A stretch of 55,038 nt of DNA from Planctomycetota bacterium (GTDB lineage Bacteria > Planctomycetota > B15-G4 > SIAN01): positions 1 to 55,038 of the forward strand of contig SIAN01000027.1 in the NCBI GenBank assembly GCA_009691715.1, read 5' to 3'. The notes under the pieces were generated by a model. It saw only the letters and a list, made by a program, of their open reading frames with translations. It searched no databases and was not told the DNA's origin. Positions 35,709 to 43,903 of this stretch are shown here, piece by piece (position 1 is the first letter of the stretch; the number at the start of each line of letters is the position of its first letter). Made by a program: the position numbers and the translations under genes.

Positions 35709-36590
35709 TCACTTGCGGCGCGCTCGCTCGATCCACTCCCGCCAGAGGCGGATCTTCGCGGCGCGCACCGCCGGTAGAGCTTCGGCGTCGAAGCCGACGT
35801 CGATGCCGGCAAGCGAGACTAGCACCTCGTCCGCATCGTCGCGCAAGTCGACATCGGCGTGGTCGAGCAGCGGCAGCACCGCCGCGACCGCCGTCACGTC
35901 ACGCAGCTTCGCGATGACGTGAAGCAACGCGCCAGCGACGCGCGATTCGCTGGTCGATGCCAGTCGCGCCAAGCTCGCCGCGAGCCCGTTCGGAGGTTCG
36001 GCGGCGAGCAGCTCGGCCCATGCGAATAGTGGCTTGCGCAGGTTCTCTTTCGCGGCCCACGCCATCACGGCTTCGACCTTGAATGCGCCGGCCGCCGCCA
36101 ACCCCGCCAGGCGCGCGGCAGCGGCGTTCGCCTTTTTCGCGATCGGCGAACTGAGCCAGGCGAAAAGGCCCGGCACGGCGGCCCCGACTTCTTTCACCAG
36201 CTCGTCGTGCGATCGAGTGAGCCAAGCAGGATCTTGCGGCAGATCGGCCTCGCGATCTTGGCGCGCGCCGTAGACGTGGAGCACGTCGCCGACCCGCTCG
36301 TACTCCGCCACCTGTGAAAGACTCGCCTCGATCTGTTCGGCGGCGGCCATCGGCACAAGGAGGGCGCCCCCGGCAGCGTCGTGCCGAAACGGCACCTTTT
36401 TCTCCTTCAGCCCGGCCTGCAGCCCTGCCAACGTCCCGGCCGGCGCCACGATCCGGAGCACCTGCGCCGCAGCCGCGGCCCGTTGCTCCGTCTCGTGCGC
36501 GCCGAGGTCGTCGACCAACGTCGTCCCGCAGTCAGCGCAGGCCGCAATTCCCGCGCGATACTCCTGCCTGCAGCTCGGACACCAAGGCAT
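35709..36590 (-). CDS. Zinc-ribbon and helical-repeat protein of unknown function
   Basis: 293 residues. A single zinc ribbon at the N-terminus (CPSCRQEYRAGIAACADC) is followed by a ~60-residue alpha/beta segment resembling a small regulatory fold (VLRIVAPAGTLAGLQAGL, PFRHDAAGGALLVP). The C-terminal ~150 residues look like degenerate HEAT repeats (AAVLPLLDHADVDLRDDADE). No enzyme motif. It is divergent from the TPR/alpha-CTD gene. Confidence 0.7.
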   Translation of the reverse strand: MPWCPSCRQEYRAGIAACADCGTTLVDDLGAHETEQRAAAAAQVLRIVAPAGTLAGLQAGLKEKKVPFRHDAAGGALLVPMAAAEQIEASLSQVAEYERVGDVLHVYGARQDREADLPQDPAWLTRSHDELVKEVGAAVPGLFAWLSSPIAKKANAAAARLAGLAAAGAFKVEAVMAWAAKENLRKPLFAWAELLAAEPPNGLAASLARLASTSESRVAGALLHVIAKLRDVTAVAAVLPLLDHADVDLRDDADEVLVSLAGIDVGFDAEALPAVRAAKIRLWREWIERARRK

Positions 36591-36619
36591 CAGAACCCCT
36601 CCGGTTCAATCACCCTCGC

Positions 36620-36647
36620 TTGACTCGCTTCGGCGCACCGTTAGCTT
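36620..36647 (+). promoter_or_regulatory. Possible sigma70-type promoter for the TPR/alpha-CTD gene
   Basis: TTGACT (36620-36625), a 16-base spacer, and TAGCTT (36642-36647) lie about 70 bp upstream of ATG 36715, which itself has a good GGAGGA ribosome site. The -10 is weak. Confidence 0.35.
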
Positions 36648-36714
36648 TCCTCGGTTTTCCTGCCGGCGCGAATTCACGACGCCAGCTGCCAACCCGAATC
36701 GGAGGATCGCATCG

Positions 36715-38028
36715 ATGCCGAGCTTGGACTCCGCCCCGAAGCTCGCCGCGCAGCTCCCGAACGCGCTTCCGAACACCGTCGAAGAACTTGAGGCCGCGCG
36801 CTTGCGGGTGTTGGGCGAGAGCGATTTCTACCGCAGCTTCGAGGCATCGTTCTACGAGTCGTCGCCAACCGAGCCGACCGATGACGCCGGAAAGCTGAAG
36901 GCCGGCACGTGTCGCTACCTGCTCGGCCAGGAGGCGCGCGCGCTCGAATTGATCGGCACCCAGAAAGGCGAGGTCCCGACATTCATCCGCGCGCGCGTTG
37001 CGCTTGGCCGCGGCGATGCGCAGCGGGCGTTGAAGGAGATCGCGGCGATCCTCGACAAGAAGCCGGCGTGCCTTCCGGCGCGCCTGGTGCGGGCCGATGC
37101 GCTGGCGCAACTGTCCGACTCGACTTCGCTCGAGAAGGAGCTGAAGGAGTTGCAGAAGAACCATGGCGACAGCGCTGACGCGCCGTACGTGCTCGGGCTG
37201 CTGCGCGAGATCGAGGGCGAATACGACGAAGCGGTGCGCGCCTTCCAGCAGGCGCTCGCGATCGAGGCGACCCATGTCGGCGCGCTGTTCCGTCTGGCCT
37301 ACCACCAGTCGCTGCGCGGCGACACCGAATCGGCGATCGACCTCTACGAACGACTCTGCAACCAGAAGCCGGCGCCGGTGGGCGCTCTGCTGAACCTCGG
37401 CATCCTGTTCGAGGACGACGAGGACTACCAACTGGCGCGCAACTGCTTCCAGCGCATTCTCGACTTCGATCCGAACCACCCGCGCGCGCGGCTCTACCTG
37501 CAGGACGTGAGCGCGAGCTCGGCGCAGTACTACGACGAAGAGCGCAAGCGCAACGAGGACAAGCACGCAGCGGTACTCGGCATCCCGATCACCGACTTCG
37601 AGCTGTCGGTCCGCTCGCGCAATTGCCTCGCGAACATGAACGTGCGCACGCTCGGCGACCTGATCTCGCTCAGCGAGCCTGAACTGCTCGCGTTCAAGAA
37701 CTTCGGCGAGACCTCGCTTACCGAGATCAAGCAGATCCTGAACCAGAAGGGGCTTACGCTCGGAATGCTGCCGCCCAAGCCCGACAGCAACATCGGACTG
37801 CGCGCGCTCGACGTCGACAAGAGCACGGCGATCCACAAGCCCGTCGGCGAGCTCGACTTGTCGGTCCGTTCGCGCCGTGCGCTCGAGACGCTCGGGGTGC
37901 GGACGCTCGGCGAGCTGATCGGCCTGTCCGAGCTGCAGTTGCTGTCCTGCAAGAACTTCGGCCAGACGTCGCTGATGGAAATCAAGAAGAAGCTCGAGGC
38001 GTACGGGCTCGCGCTGAAGCAGGAGTGA
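36715..38028 (+). CDS. TPR protein with two RNA-polymerase alpha-CTD-like domains
   Basis: 437 residues. Residues about 60-265 form tetratricopeptide repeats (for example EYDEAVRAFQQALAIEATHV and GDTESAIDLYERL). Two copies of the RpoA C-terminal domain follow. The first (about 292-350) has ELSVRSRNCLANMNV, LGDLISLSEPELLAFKNFG and TSLTEIKQILNQKGLTLGM, keeping equivalents of E. coli alpha Arg265, Asn268, Cys269, Gly296 and Ser299. The second (about 377-435) has LDLSVRSRRALETLGVRTLG and NFGQTSLMEIKKKLEAYGL, keeping the Arg but not the Asn and Cys. It is not RpoA, as there is no NTD. A DNA- or activator-binding adaptor role is inferred. A strong GGAGGA lies before ATG 36715; ruvA starts 28 bp downstream. 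Confidence 0.9.
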   Translation: MPSLDSAPKLAAQLPNALPNTVEELEAARLRVLGESDFYRSFEASFYESSPTEPTDDAGKLKAGTCRYLLGQEARALELIGTQKGEVPTFIRARVALGRGDAQRALKEIAAILDKKPACLPARLVRADALAQLSDSTSLEKELKELQKNHGDSADAPYVLGLLREIEGEYDEAVRAFQQALAIEATHVGALFRLAYHQSLRGDTESAIDLYERLCNQKPAPVGALLNLGILFEDDEDYQLARNCFQRILDFDPNHPRARLYLQDVSASSAQYYDEERKRNEDKHAAVLGIPITDFELSVRSRNCLANMNVRTLGDLISLSEPELLAFKNFGETSLTEIKQILNQKGLTLGMLPPKPDSNIGLRALDVDKSTAIHKPVGELDLSVRSRRALETLGVRTLGELIGLSELQLLSCKNFGQTSLMEIKKKLEAYGLALKQE

Positions 38029-38056
38029 CCGCGGCCGTGGGCCGCGGTCGGACCGC

Positions 38057-38638
38057 GTGTTCGAGTTCCTGAAGGGCGAGCTCGCGCGCAAGGGCCCGAC
38101 CGAGGCGGTCGTCGACGTGAACGGCGTCGGCTACTTGCTGTCGATCTCGGCGCAGTGCTTCGCAGCGCTGCCGGCGCGCGGCGTAGTCACGCTGCTGGTG
38201 CATGTCCACACCAACGACTCGGGCGCCAGGCTGTTCGGCTTCGTCGAAGAGCGTGAACGGGCACTCTTCCGCCAGCTCCAGAGCGTGAGCGGCGTCGGGC
38301 CGGCGGTCGCGCTGAACTTGTTATCGCATGAGCCGCCCGATGCGCTCGCCGGCCGGCTGCGCTCTGGCGACGTGAAGGGGCTCACCCGGATCAAAGGGAT
38401 TGGCACCAAGACCGCCGAGCGGCTGATCCTCGAACTCAAGGACAAGGTCGATGCCGGGCTCGCGGTCACTCTCCCGGCCGGTCACGAAGAGCTCCTCGCG
38501 CAGGCGCTGAAGAGCCTCGGACTCGATCCGAGCGAGGCAGCCGAGCGCGCGCGCCAGACGGTGAAGGCGAACCTCGGCGAAACGCGGGTTGAACTCCTGC
38601 TGCGCGCGGCCCTTCAGCGCCGGAGTGCCGCCCGCTAA
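38057..38638 (+). CDS. ruvA: Holliday junction branch migration protein RuvA
   Basis: 193 residues from GTG 38057. The N-terminal OB fold (MFEFLKGEL, VVDVNGVGYLLSIS, LFGFVEERERALFRQL) is followed by tandem helix-hairpin-helix motifs (SVSGVGPAVALNLL and RIKGIGTKTAERLILELKDK) and the C-terminal domain III (ELLAQALKSLGLDPSEAAER) that contacts RuvB. RuvA tetramers hold the junction while RuvB drives migration. Neither ruvB nor ruvC is adjacent. Confidence 0.97.
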   Translation: MFEFLKGELARKGPTEAVVDVNGVGYLLSISAQCFAALPARGVVTLLVHVHTNDSGARLFGFVEERERALFRQLQSVSGVGPAVALNLLSHEPPDALAGRLRSGDVKGLTRIKGIGTKTAERLILELKDKVDAGLAVTLPAGHEELLAQALKSLGLDPSEAAERARQTVKANLGETRVELLLRAALQRRSAAR

Positions 38639-38881
38639 CGGCTTACGCCCGGGCGGACACTGTGCCTGCGACCTCGAACACAAGGCGCGCGACCCTTCCA
38701 GCCGATCGAACGCCTAAGGCCATATCGCCAAGGGAGCGACCGGTGCGCGACTACTGCGTGCGTTACCACGCACGGCTGCTGCGGGTTTATGGGCGAGGCA
38801 ATTCGCCCGCGAACGCGTCGTATCATCCGTCCCCGCTTTCCCTGGTCCCTCCGACAGGCCCTGTGCAAGGAACCGCGGACG
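38639..38881. other. Intergenic region after ruvA
   Basis: About 240 bp without a gene. It holds two small inverted repeats, CGTGCG-TTACCA-CGCACG near 38757 and GGGCG-N8-CGCCC near 38791, neither with a T-run, and TATCAT near 38820, which could be a -10 for the downstream HEAT gene. No promoter can be claimed with confidence. Confidence 0.35.
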
Positions 38882-40297
38882 ATGGATCGCCACCTCCGCT
38901 TCGTGCTGCCCGCTCTGCTCCTGGGAGCGCCGCTCCTGGGACAGGAAGCTCCGGTTGCCCCCTCCGCGATTCCGGCTGAGGCACCACCGTCCGAGGCGCC
39001 AACGAATAAAGTGACACCGGTCAGCGTCGATGGCCCGCGCGGACTGCTCGGTGTCGCCGAGACCGAGGCGACCCGCTCGGCGCACGTGCTCAAGAATCGA
39101 ATCGTGCTGCTGCTGCGCAATTTCAGCAGCGCGAAAGACACCGCCGCCGATCGTGGCAAGGCGCTGCTCGACAATGTGGTCGCGTTCGGGCCGGATGCAG
39201 TGCCGCTGCTGCTCGACGTACTGCGCGAGGTCGACAAGGGCAGCTTCGATGCTGGCTTCGCCAACGCGGCGTCGCGGGCGTTGTGCGGCATCTTTGAGCG
39301 CACGAAGAACAAGGCAATACTCGCCAGCCTGAACGATGCGGTGCAACACTGCGGCGCCGCGGTCAAGGCGGGCGCACTCGACGGACTCGCCCAGCTCGAC
39401 CATCCGCTCGTGATCGACATCGTCGCACCGCTGATCGAGACCAAGGCGGACGGCGCGGACCCGCTGCTCGCCGCGCGGGCTGTGCTCGTGCTCGGATTCC
39501 AGAAGAGCAGCGCGGAGTGCGTCGGGCAGATGCTGCGGCCGCTCCTGACTCAGCAGGGATCTCCGCTACCCGAGGTCATCCAGGCGCTGCACTCGCTCGG
39601 CGACCGCGGCGCGATCGAAGCGGCGCACGGCATGGTCGCGAAGAGCGACTATCCGGTTCTTCTGCTGGCGTGCGTGCGCTATCTCGCCGACACGGGCGGG
39701 CGGACCTCGATCCCGCCGCTGCGAGCGCTCGTGCTGAGGGCCGATTCGACACTGCCCGACACCCTGCTGAAGCAGGCGATCGACGCCGCGCAGGCGATCG
39801 GGTTGCGCGAGACTGACGCCCAATCGGTTGCCGAGGAGCTCTTGCTTGAGGCCTACAAGAAGCTCCGCGTGAGCAGAAAACTGGTGAGCGAGTACGCGCG
39901 TTGGCAGCTCGGTCCTTTCCAAACGGCAGAGGCGCTGAAGACCTACGAGGACGAGCTCGAGGTGGCGATCCAGGCCAACCGGAAGATGGGAGTATCAAAT
40001 ACCGGCCGCTACATCGAACTCGCCGAGGATCGGTTGCGGTTTGAGGCGTGGCGCAAGGCGGCGGATGCGCTCGACAAGGCGAAAGACGAGGACACACGCA
40101 GCCGCAATTTCTCCGACCGCATCGACGAATTGCGCGCGGTGGCGTTTTGCGGGCAGGGCAAGTACACCGCGGCCGAGAAGCTGCTGCAACAGATCCACCC
40201 TGATCGTCGGCAGGAACTGCTGCAGAAGTATCCGATGCTGAAAAAGAAGATGGCCGACGAGCCACGCTACAAAGAGCTCTTCCCGCTGGGCAGCTGA
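38882..40297 (+). CDS. Secreted HEAT-repeat protein of unknown function
   Basis: 471 residues from ATG 38882. The signal peptide MDRHLRFVLPALLLGAPLLG is followed by a Pro/Ala-rich linker and then a long array of HEAT-like helical pairs (ALLDNVVAFGPDAVPLLLDV, LDGLAQLDHPLVIDIVAPLI, ARAVLVLGFQKSSAECVGQM, IPPLRALVL). The last ~130 residues look like TPR units (AWRKAADALDKAKD, GKYTAAEKLLQQIH). Probably a periplasmic scaffold; no partner is evident. Confidence 0.78.
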   Translation: MDRHLRFVLPALLLGAPLLGQEAPVAPSAIPAEAPPSEAPTNKVTPVSVDGPRGLLGVAETEATRSAHVLKNRIVLLLRNFSSAKDTAADRGKALLDNVVAFGPDAVPLLLDVLREVDKGSFDAGFANAASRALCGIFERTKNKAILASLNDAVQHCGAAVKAGALDGLAQLDHPLVIDIVAPLIETKADGADPLLAARAVLVLGFQKSSAECVGQMLRPLLTQQGSPLPEVIQALHSLGDRGAIEAAHGMVAKSDYPVLLLACVRYLADTGGRTSIPPLRALVLRADSTLPDTLLKQAIDAAQAIGLRETDAQSVAEELLLEAYKKLRVSRKLVSEYARWQLGPFQTAEALKTYEDELEVAIQANRKMGVSNTGRYIELAEDRLRFEAWRKAADALDKAKDEDTRSRNFSDRIDELRAVAFCGQGKYTAAEKLLQQIHPDRRQELLQKYPMLKKKMADEPRYKELFPLGS

Positions 40298-40451
40298 GGG
40301 ATGGGGTCGCGTTCGTCACCCGACGGCCACGTCTGGCTGCCCGACATTGCCCGGCGGTCGGGGCTGCCGATCCGGCCCGACGGTTGCCTCCTCAACCTCG
40401 CTCGGCAGCGCGTGCACGATGCCGCGACACCGAACGATGGATGGAGCGTGC

Positions 40452-41216
40452 GTGGCTGAGCTACTGCTCGAAGTCGACGATCTTGTTGCTGGCGCTGGCC
40501 GCGAACCCGTGCTGCGCGCGTTCTCGCTTCGGCTGGCTGCCGGCGAACGTGCGGCCCTCATGGGCGCGAGCGGCGCAGGCAAGTCGACGTTGCTGCGCGC
40601 GGTCGCCGGCTTCATCGCACCGCGCGCAGGCTCGATCCGCGTCAGCGGGAGACTCGTCGCCGACGCCACCCGCTCGATCGCGCCAGCGCAGCGCGGCGTC
40701 GCGATGGTCTTCCAAAGCTACGCGCTATGGCCCCACCTGACCGCGCTTGAGCACGTGCGCCTGGTCGCCCACGATGCGACAGAGGGCGAGCGGTGGCTCG
40801 ATCGAACGCGCATCAACCATTTGGCGGAACGGTTCCCTGGCGAACTCTCCGGCGGCGAGCAGGCGCGGCTCGCGCTGGCGCGGGCGTTTGCGAGCGGGGC
40901 TGCGTTGCTCTTGCTCGATGAACCGTTCCGCAATCTCGACCCGCCGCTGGCCGCGGAGTTGCGCTGCGAGATCGCGGATTGGCTCACCGAGAGTGGTGCA
41001 GCAGCGTTGATGGTCACCCACGACCCGCGCGAGTCGGTCGAGCTGGCGCAGACGCTGCACGTGATGATCGACGGACGCATCGCCGCGAGCGGACCACCAC
41101 GCGATCTGCTCCGCGCCCCACCCGACGCCTCGATCGCGCGGCTGCTTGGCGTCGCCTCAGCGCCGGGCGCACCGGTCGTGCTGGCCAGTTCCACCGATCG
41201 CGGAGCTGCGCGATGA
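40452..41216 (+). CDS. ABC transporter ATP-binding protein without adjacent permease
   Basis: 254 residues from GTG 40452 (GGAG 5 bases upstream; ATG 40437 is an alternative). Walker A GASGAGKST, Q-loop MVFQSYALWPHLTALEHV, signature LSGGEQARLALARA, Walker B LLLLDEPFRNLD and switch VTHDPRESVEL are all intact. The sequence is nearest to importer ATPases of the PotA/FbpC/CysA type but lacks their C-terminal TOBE domain. No permease or binding protein is nearby. The stop overlaps the cytochrome gene (ATGA), so a link to cytochrome export or maturation, or to a remote permease, is conceivable. Confidence 0.88.
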   Translation: MAELLLEVDDLVAGAGREPVLRAFSLRLAAGERAALMGASGAGKSTLLRAVAGFIAPRAGSIRVSGRLVADATRSIAPAQRGVAMVFQSYALWPHLTALEHVRLVAHDATEGERWLDRTRINHLAERFPGELSGGEQARLALARAFASGAALLLLDEPFRNLDPPLAAELRCEIADWLTESGAAALMVTHDPRESVELAQTLHVMIDGRIAASGPPRDLLRAPPDASIARLLGVASAPGAPVVLASSTDRGAAR

Positions 41217-42307
41217 GCAAAGCAGTGCGAGTCACCGCCGCGGCCGCGGTGCTGCTCTTGTTCGGCGGCGCGCTCTTCTTCCTGCAAACCGGCGGCAACG
41301 GCGGCGCGGCGGCCGGAGTGGCTCCGCTCGACCTCTCCACGTCCGATTCGTGCCGTGATTGCCACGCCGACATCTGGGCAGAGTGGCAGTCTTCCTTCCA
41401 CGCGCAGTCGTTCACCGACCCGCTGGTGCTCGCGAAGGAACAGAGCAACAACTTCCGCAACCAGGCGTGCATCCCCTGCCACGCGCCGGAACCGGTGTTT
41501 GAGACCGGGCTCGGCAAGGTGCGCGTGATCGAGCGTGTCACCCAGCGCGAGCGTGGCGTCGACTGTCTGAGTTGCCATCGCGCGTTTGGCGCCGTGGTCG
41601 GCCCGGCGATGCGCTCTCCGGGAGCCGCGAACGCGCCTTGCGCTCCGATCGGCGATGCACAGCTCGCCTCACCCGCGCTCTGCGCACCCTGCCACAACCA
41701 GCACAACACGGTCGACGAATGGGAATCGAGCCGCTACCCGGCGACCGGCGTCACCTGTCTCGACTGCCACATGCAACCGGTCGAGCGCAAGAACGCGGAT
41801 GGCCGCGTGCGACGCGGCCGCTCGCACCGCTTCCCCGGCGGCCACGACCTCGAGACGCTGCAGAAGGCGGCGACGATCGAAGCCGCGGTCGCACGGTCCG
41901 ACGATGGCAGCCGCCGCCTGGTCGTGAGACTCACCAACAGCGGGGCCGGACACAACTACCCTGCCGACGCGCGCCACCGTGCGCTCGACCTCGTCGTGAC
42001 GTTGATCCAGCAGGATGGCGTCCTGTTGCCGCCGCGCGATGGCGGTCGCGGCTACGGGCGCGAACGCGGGACCGAGCGGCGCCGCTTCCGCAATCCCTAC
42101 CGCGAGGAGACCGAGCGTCTCACCAATCGCGAGCTCTTCGGCCGCGAGAACACCCAGATCGGATCCGGAGAGACCATCACCTTCGAGGTACCGTTCGATC
42201 CCGCCGCCGTGGCCAGCGCTCGCGTTGAACTGATCTACAAGCTGACGCCAATCCAGACCGACGACGAAGGGGTGCGCGTGCATGACCAAGTCATCCTGCT
42301 GCGCTGA
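41213..42307 (+). CDS. Pentahaem c-type cytochrome, cytochrome c554-like
   Basis: 364 residues. An N-terminal membrane anchor or signal (VTAAAAVLLLFGGALFFL) is followed by five CxxCH haem-binding motifs: CRDCH, CIPCH, CLSCH, CAPCH and CLDCH. The first, SCRDCHADIWAEWQSSFHAQ, has the C-x-x-C-H with W-x-S-x-H pattern of the cytochrome c554/c' family. The last ~170 residues are haem-free and beta-rich (RRLVVRLTNSGAGHNYPADA, ITFEVPFDP), like the C-terminal beta domain attached to some multihaem proteins. Expected in the periplasm as an electron carrier or oxidoreductase; no other respiratory gene is nearby. Confidence 0.93.
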   Translation: MSKAVRVTAAAAVLLLFGGALFFLQTGGNGGAAAGVAPLDLSTSDSCRDCHADIWAEWQSSFHAQSFTDPLVLAKEQSNNFRNQACIPCHAPEPVFETGLGKVRVIERVTQRERGVDCLSCHRAFGAVVGPAMRSPGAANAPCAPIGDAQLASPALCAPCHNQHNTVDEWESSRYPATGVTCLDCHMQPVERKNADGRVRRGRSHRFPGGHDLETLQKAATIEAAVARSDDGSRRLVVRLTNSGAGHNYPADARHRALDLVVTLIQQDGVLLPPRDGGRGYGRERGTERRRFRNPYREETERLTNRELFGRENTQIGSGETITFEVPFDPAAVASARVELIYKLTPIQTDDEGVRVHDQVILLR

Positions 42308-43892
42308 CGCCACGAAAGCGCTCGCGGTGCTGCTCGCGCTCGCCGCGGCGAACTGCGATAGCGGGCCGCACGAGGCGCCGCTCCTACGTCCGTCCGGGAT
42401 CGCCGCACCGCGAGATCCGCGACCCTTCACTCCTTGGCATTCCGTCGACACTCCGCTCCCGTTCCCATCCACGGAGTGGTTCTGGCAGGATCTTTTCGCC
42501 GTCGCGCCATCGCCCGAACCGCTGCCTGCCGACGCGACGGCGGCGGCTGAGATCGCCGCAACACTCGAACGCATCGCGTCGCGCACGCTGCTCGAGGGCG
42601 AGGAGGAGCTGCCGGCGCTGGTGGTGCTGGCGCGGCGTGACCTTGCGGCGCTGATCGCGGCGCTCGACGACTCCCGAACCGAAGTGCGCTTCGCCGCAGC
42701 GCGGGTCATGGTTCGCCTCATCGCTGCGCGTGAATCGTTAGAGGAGTGCCCGTTCCCGCAGCGTCTGGTCGAAGCCGCCGCTCGCCACCTGCGGGATGTG
42801 GCTGACGAGGTGGCACTGCTGCACCTCGAGACGATCGCGCGCGGCGGCTACGCCTGGAGCTGGCCGGTCCTGCTGAAGACCTTTGGCAGGGTCGACAACC
42901 ACCGCCTCACGGTGCTGCGCATCCGTGCCGCAGCGTTGCTCGCGAAGCAGGGGTGCCTCGGCGGCGTTCCTCTGCTGATCAAGGCCCTGAAGGAGAACAC
43001 GTCGATCCAGGACGATCTCGCGCGCGACTGGGATGCCTCGTTCCAAACTGCGTGGTGGAAGGAGGAGGCGATCGCTGGGATCGCCGCGCTCGCGCACGAC
43101 GACTTCGACCACTCACCCGACAGTTCCGACGAGCTGCAGGTGGCCGCAATCCGCCGCATCGAGGCGTGGTGGCAGACGAACCGCATCGCTCTGTGGGCCG
43201 CGCAGCCCGCGCTCACCGACCCCGAGCTGATTGTGCGCGTGAAGCAGTTGATCCTCGCACTCGGGACGTTTCAGTTGCGCAACGTCGACAACGCCGCCTT
43301 CGTCCTCGAAGGCATTGGACCACCGGTCGCACCGCTGCTGTTCGAGGCGCTCGCCGGCTCGAGCTATCGCGTCCGCCTTCACGTCTTCGCGGTGCTTGCA
43401 AATCTCTGCGACGCCATCGCACCGTTCGAGCGGGAACGTTGGCTCGCGCGCTTCGTGCCGTGCCTCGAAGATTCTGACCCAGCCGTAAAGGTGAAGGCGC
43501 TCGAAGCAATCGGCGCGACCGGCGTGCCAGCGGCCCTTCCGCACCTCGAAGCGGCACTACAACCGGAAAACCCCGCCCTCTGCGAGACCGCCCTCCGGGA
43601 ACTTTCGCGCCAGGAACCAACTACGGCGCGCGAAGTGCTACTACGTGGATCGACGAGGTTGCCTCCGGGGCACCTTCTCGCCACGCCGCTCGACGCGGCG
43701 CGGTTGCGCGCAGGAGATTTGACGCATCTTCAAAGCTGGATGGACCGGCTGCGAGACGGCGATGCGCGCACCGCGCTCTACTTGAGCTGGATCGTCGAAG
43801 TCGACGAACTGTCGGACGCGAAGAACCCGGAGGAACGGCTGCGTGCGCTTCAGCGGATCGAACAGGCGATCCGGGCGCGCGCGAAATCGTGA
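42282..43892 (+). CDS. HEAT-repeat protein coupled to the cytochrome operon
   Basis: 536 residues; it starts 26 bp inside the cytochrome gene. An N-terminal hydrophobic segment ending LALAAANCDS could be a signal or an imperfect lipobox (Asn before Cys). The remainder consists of HEAT-like repeats (LAALIAALDDSRTEVRFAAA, VAPLLFEALAGSSYRVRLHV, PCLEDSDPAVKVKALEAIGA, LPHLEAALQ). No catalytic motif. Likely a periplasmic or membrane-attached scaffold for the cytochrome, by context only. Confidence 0.78.
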   Translation: MTKSSCCADATKALAVLLALAAANCDSGPHEAPLLRPSGIAAPRDPRPFTPWHSVDTPLPFPSTEWFWQDLFAVAPSPEPLPADATAAAEIAATLERIASRTLLEGEEELPALVVLARRDLAALIAALDDSRTEVRFAAARVMVRLIAARESLEECPFPQRLVEAAARHLRDVADEVALLHLETIARGGYAWSWPVLLKTFGRVDNHRLTVLRIRAAALLAKQGCLGGVPLLIKALKENTSIQDDLARDWDASFQTAWWKEEAIAGIAALAHDDFDHSPDSSDELQVAAIRRIEAWWQTNRIALWAAQPALTDPELIVRVKQLILALGTFQLRNVDNAAFVLEGIGPPVAPLLFEALAGSSYRVRLHVFAVLANLCDAIAPFERERWLARFVPCLEDSDPAVKVKALEAIGATGVPAALPHLEAALQPENPALCETALRELSRQEPTTAREVLLRGSTRLPPGHLLATPLDAARLRAGDLTHLQSWMDRLRDGDARTALYLSWIVEVDELSDAKNPEERLRALQRIEQAIRARAKS

Positions 43893-43903
43893 AGGAGCGC
43901 GCC

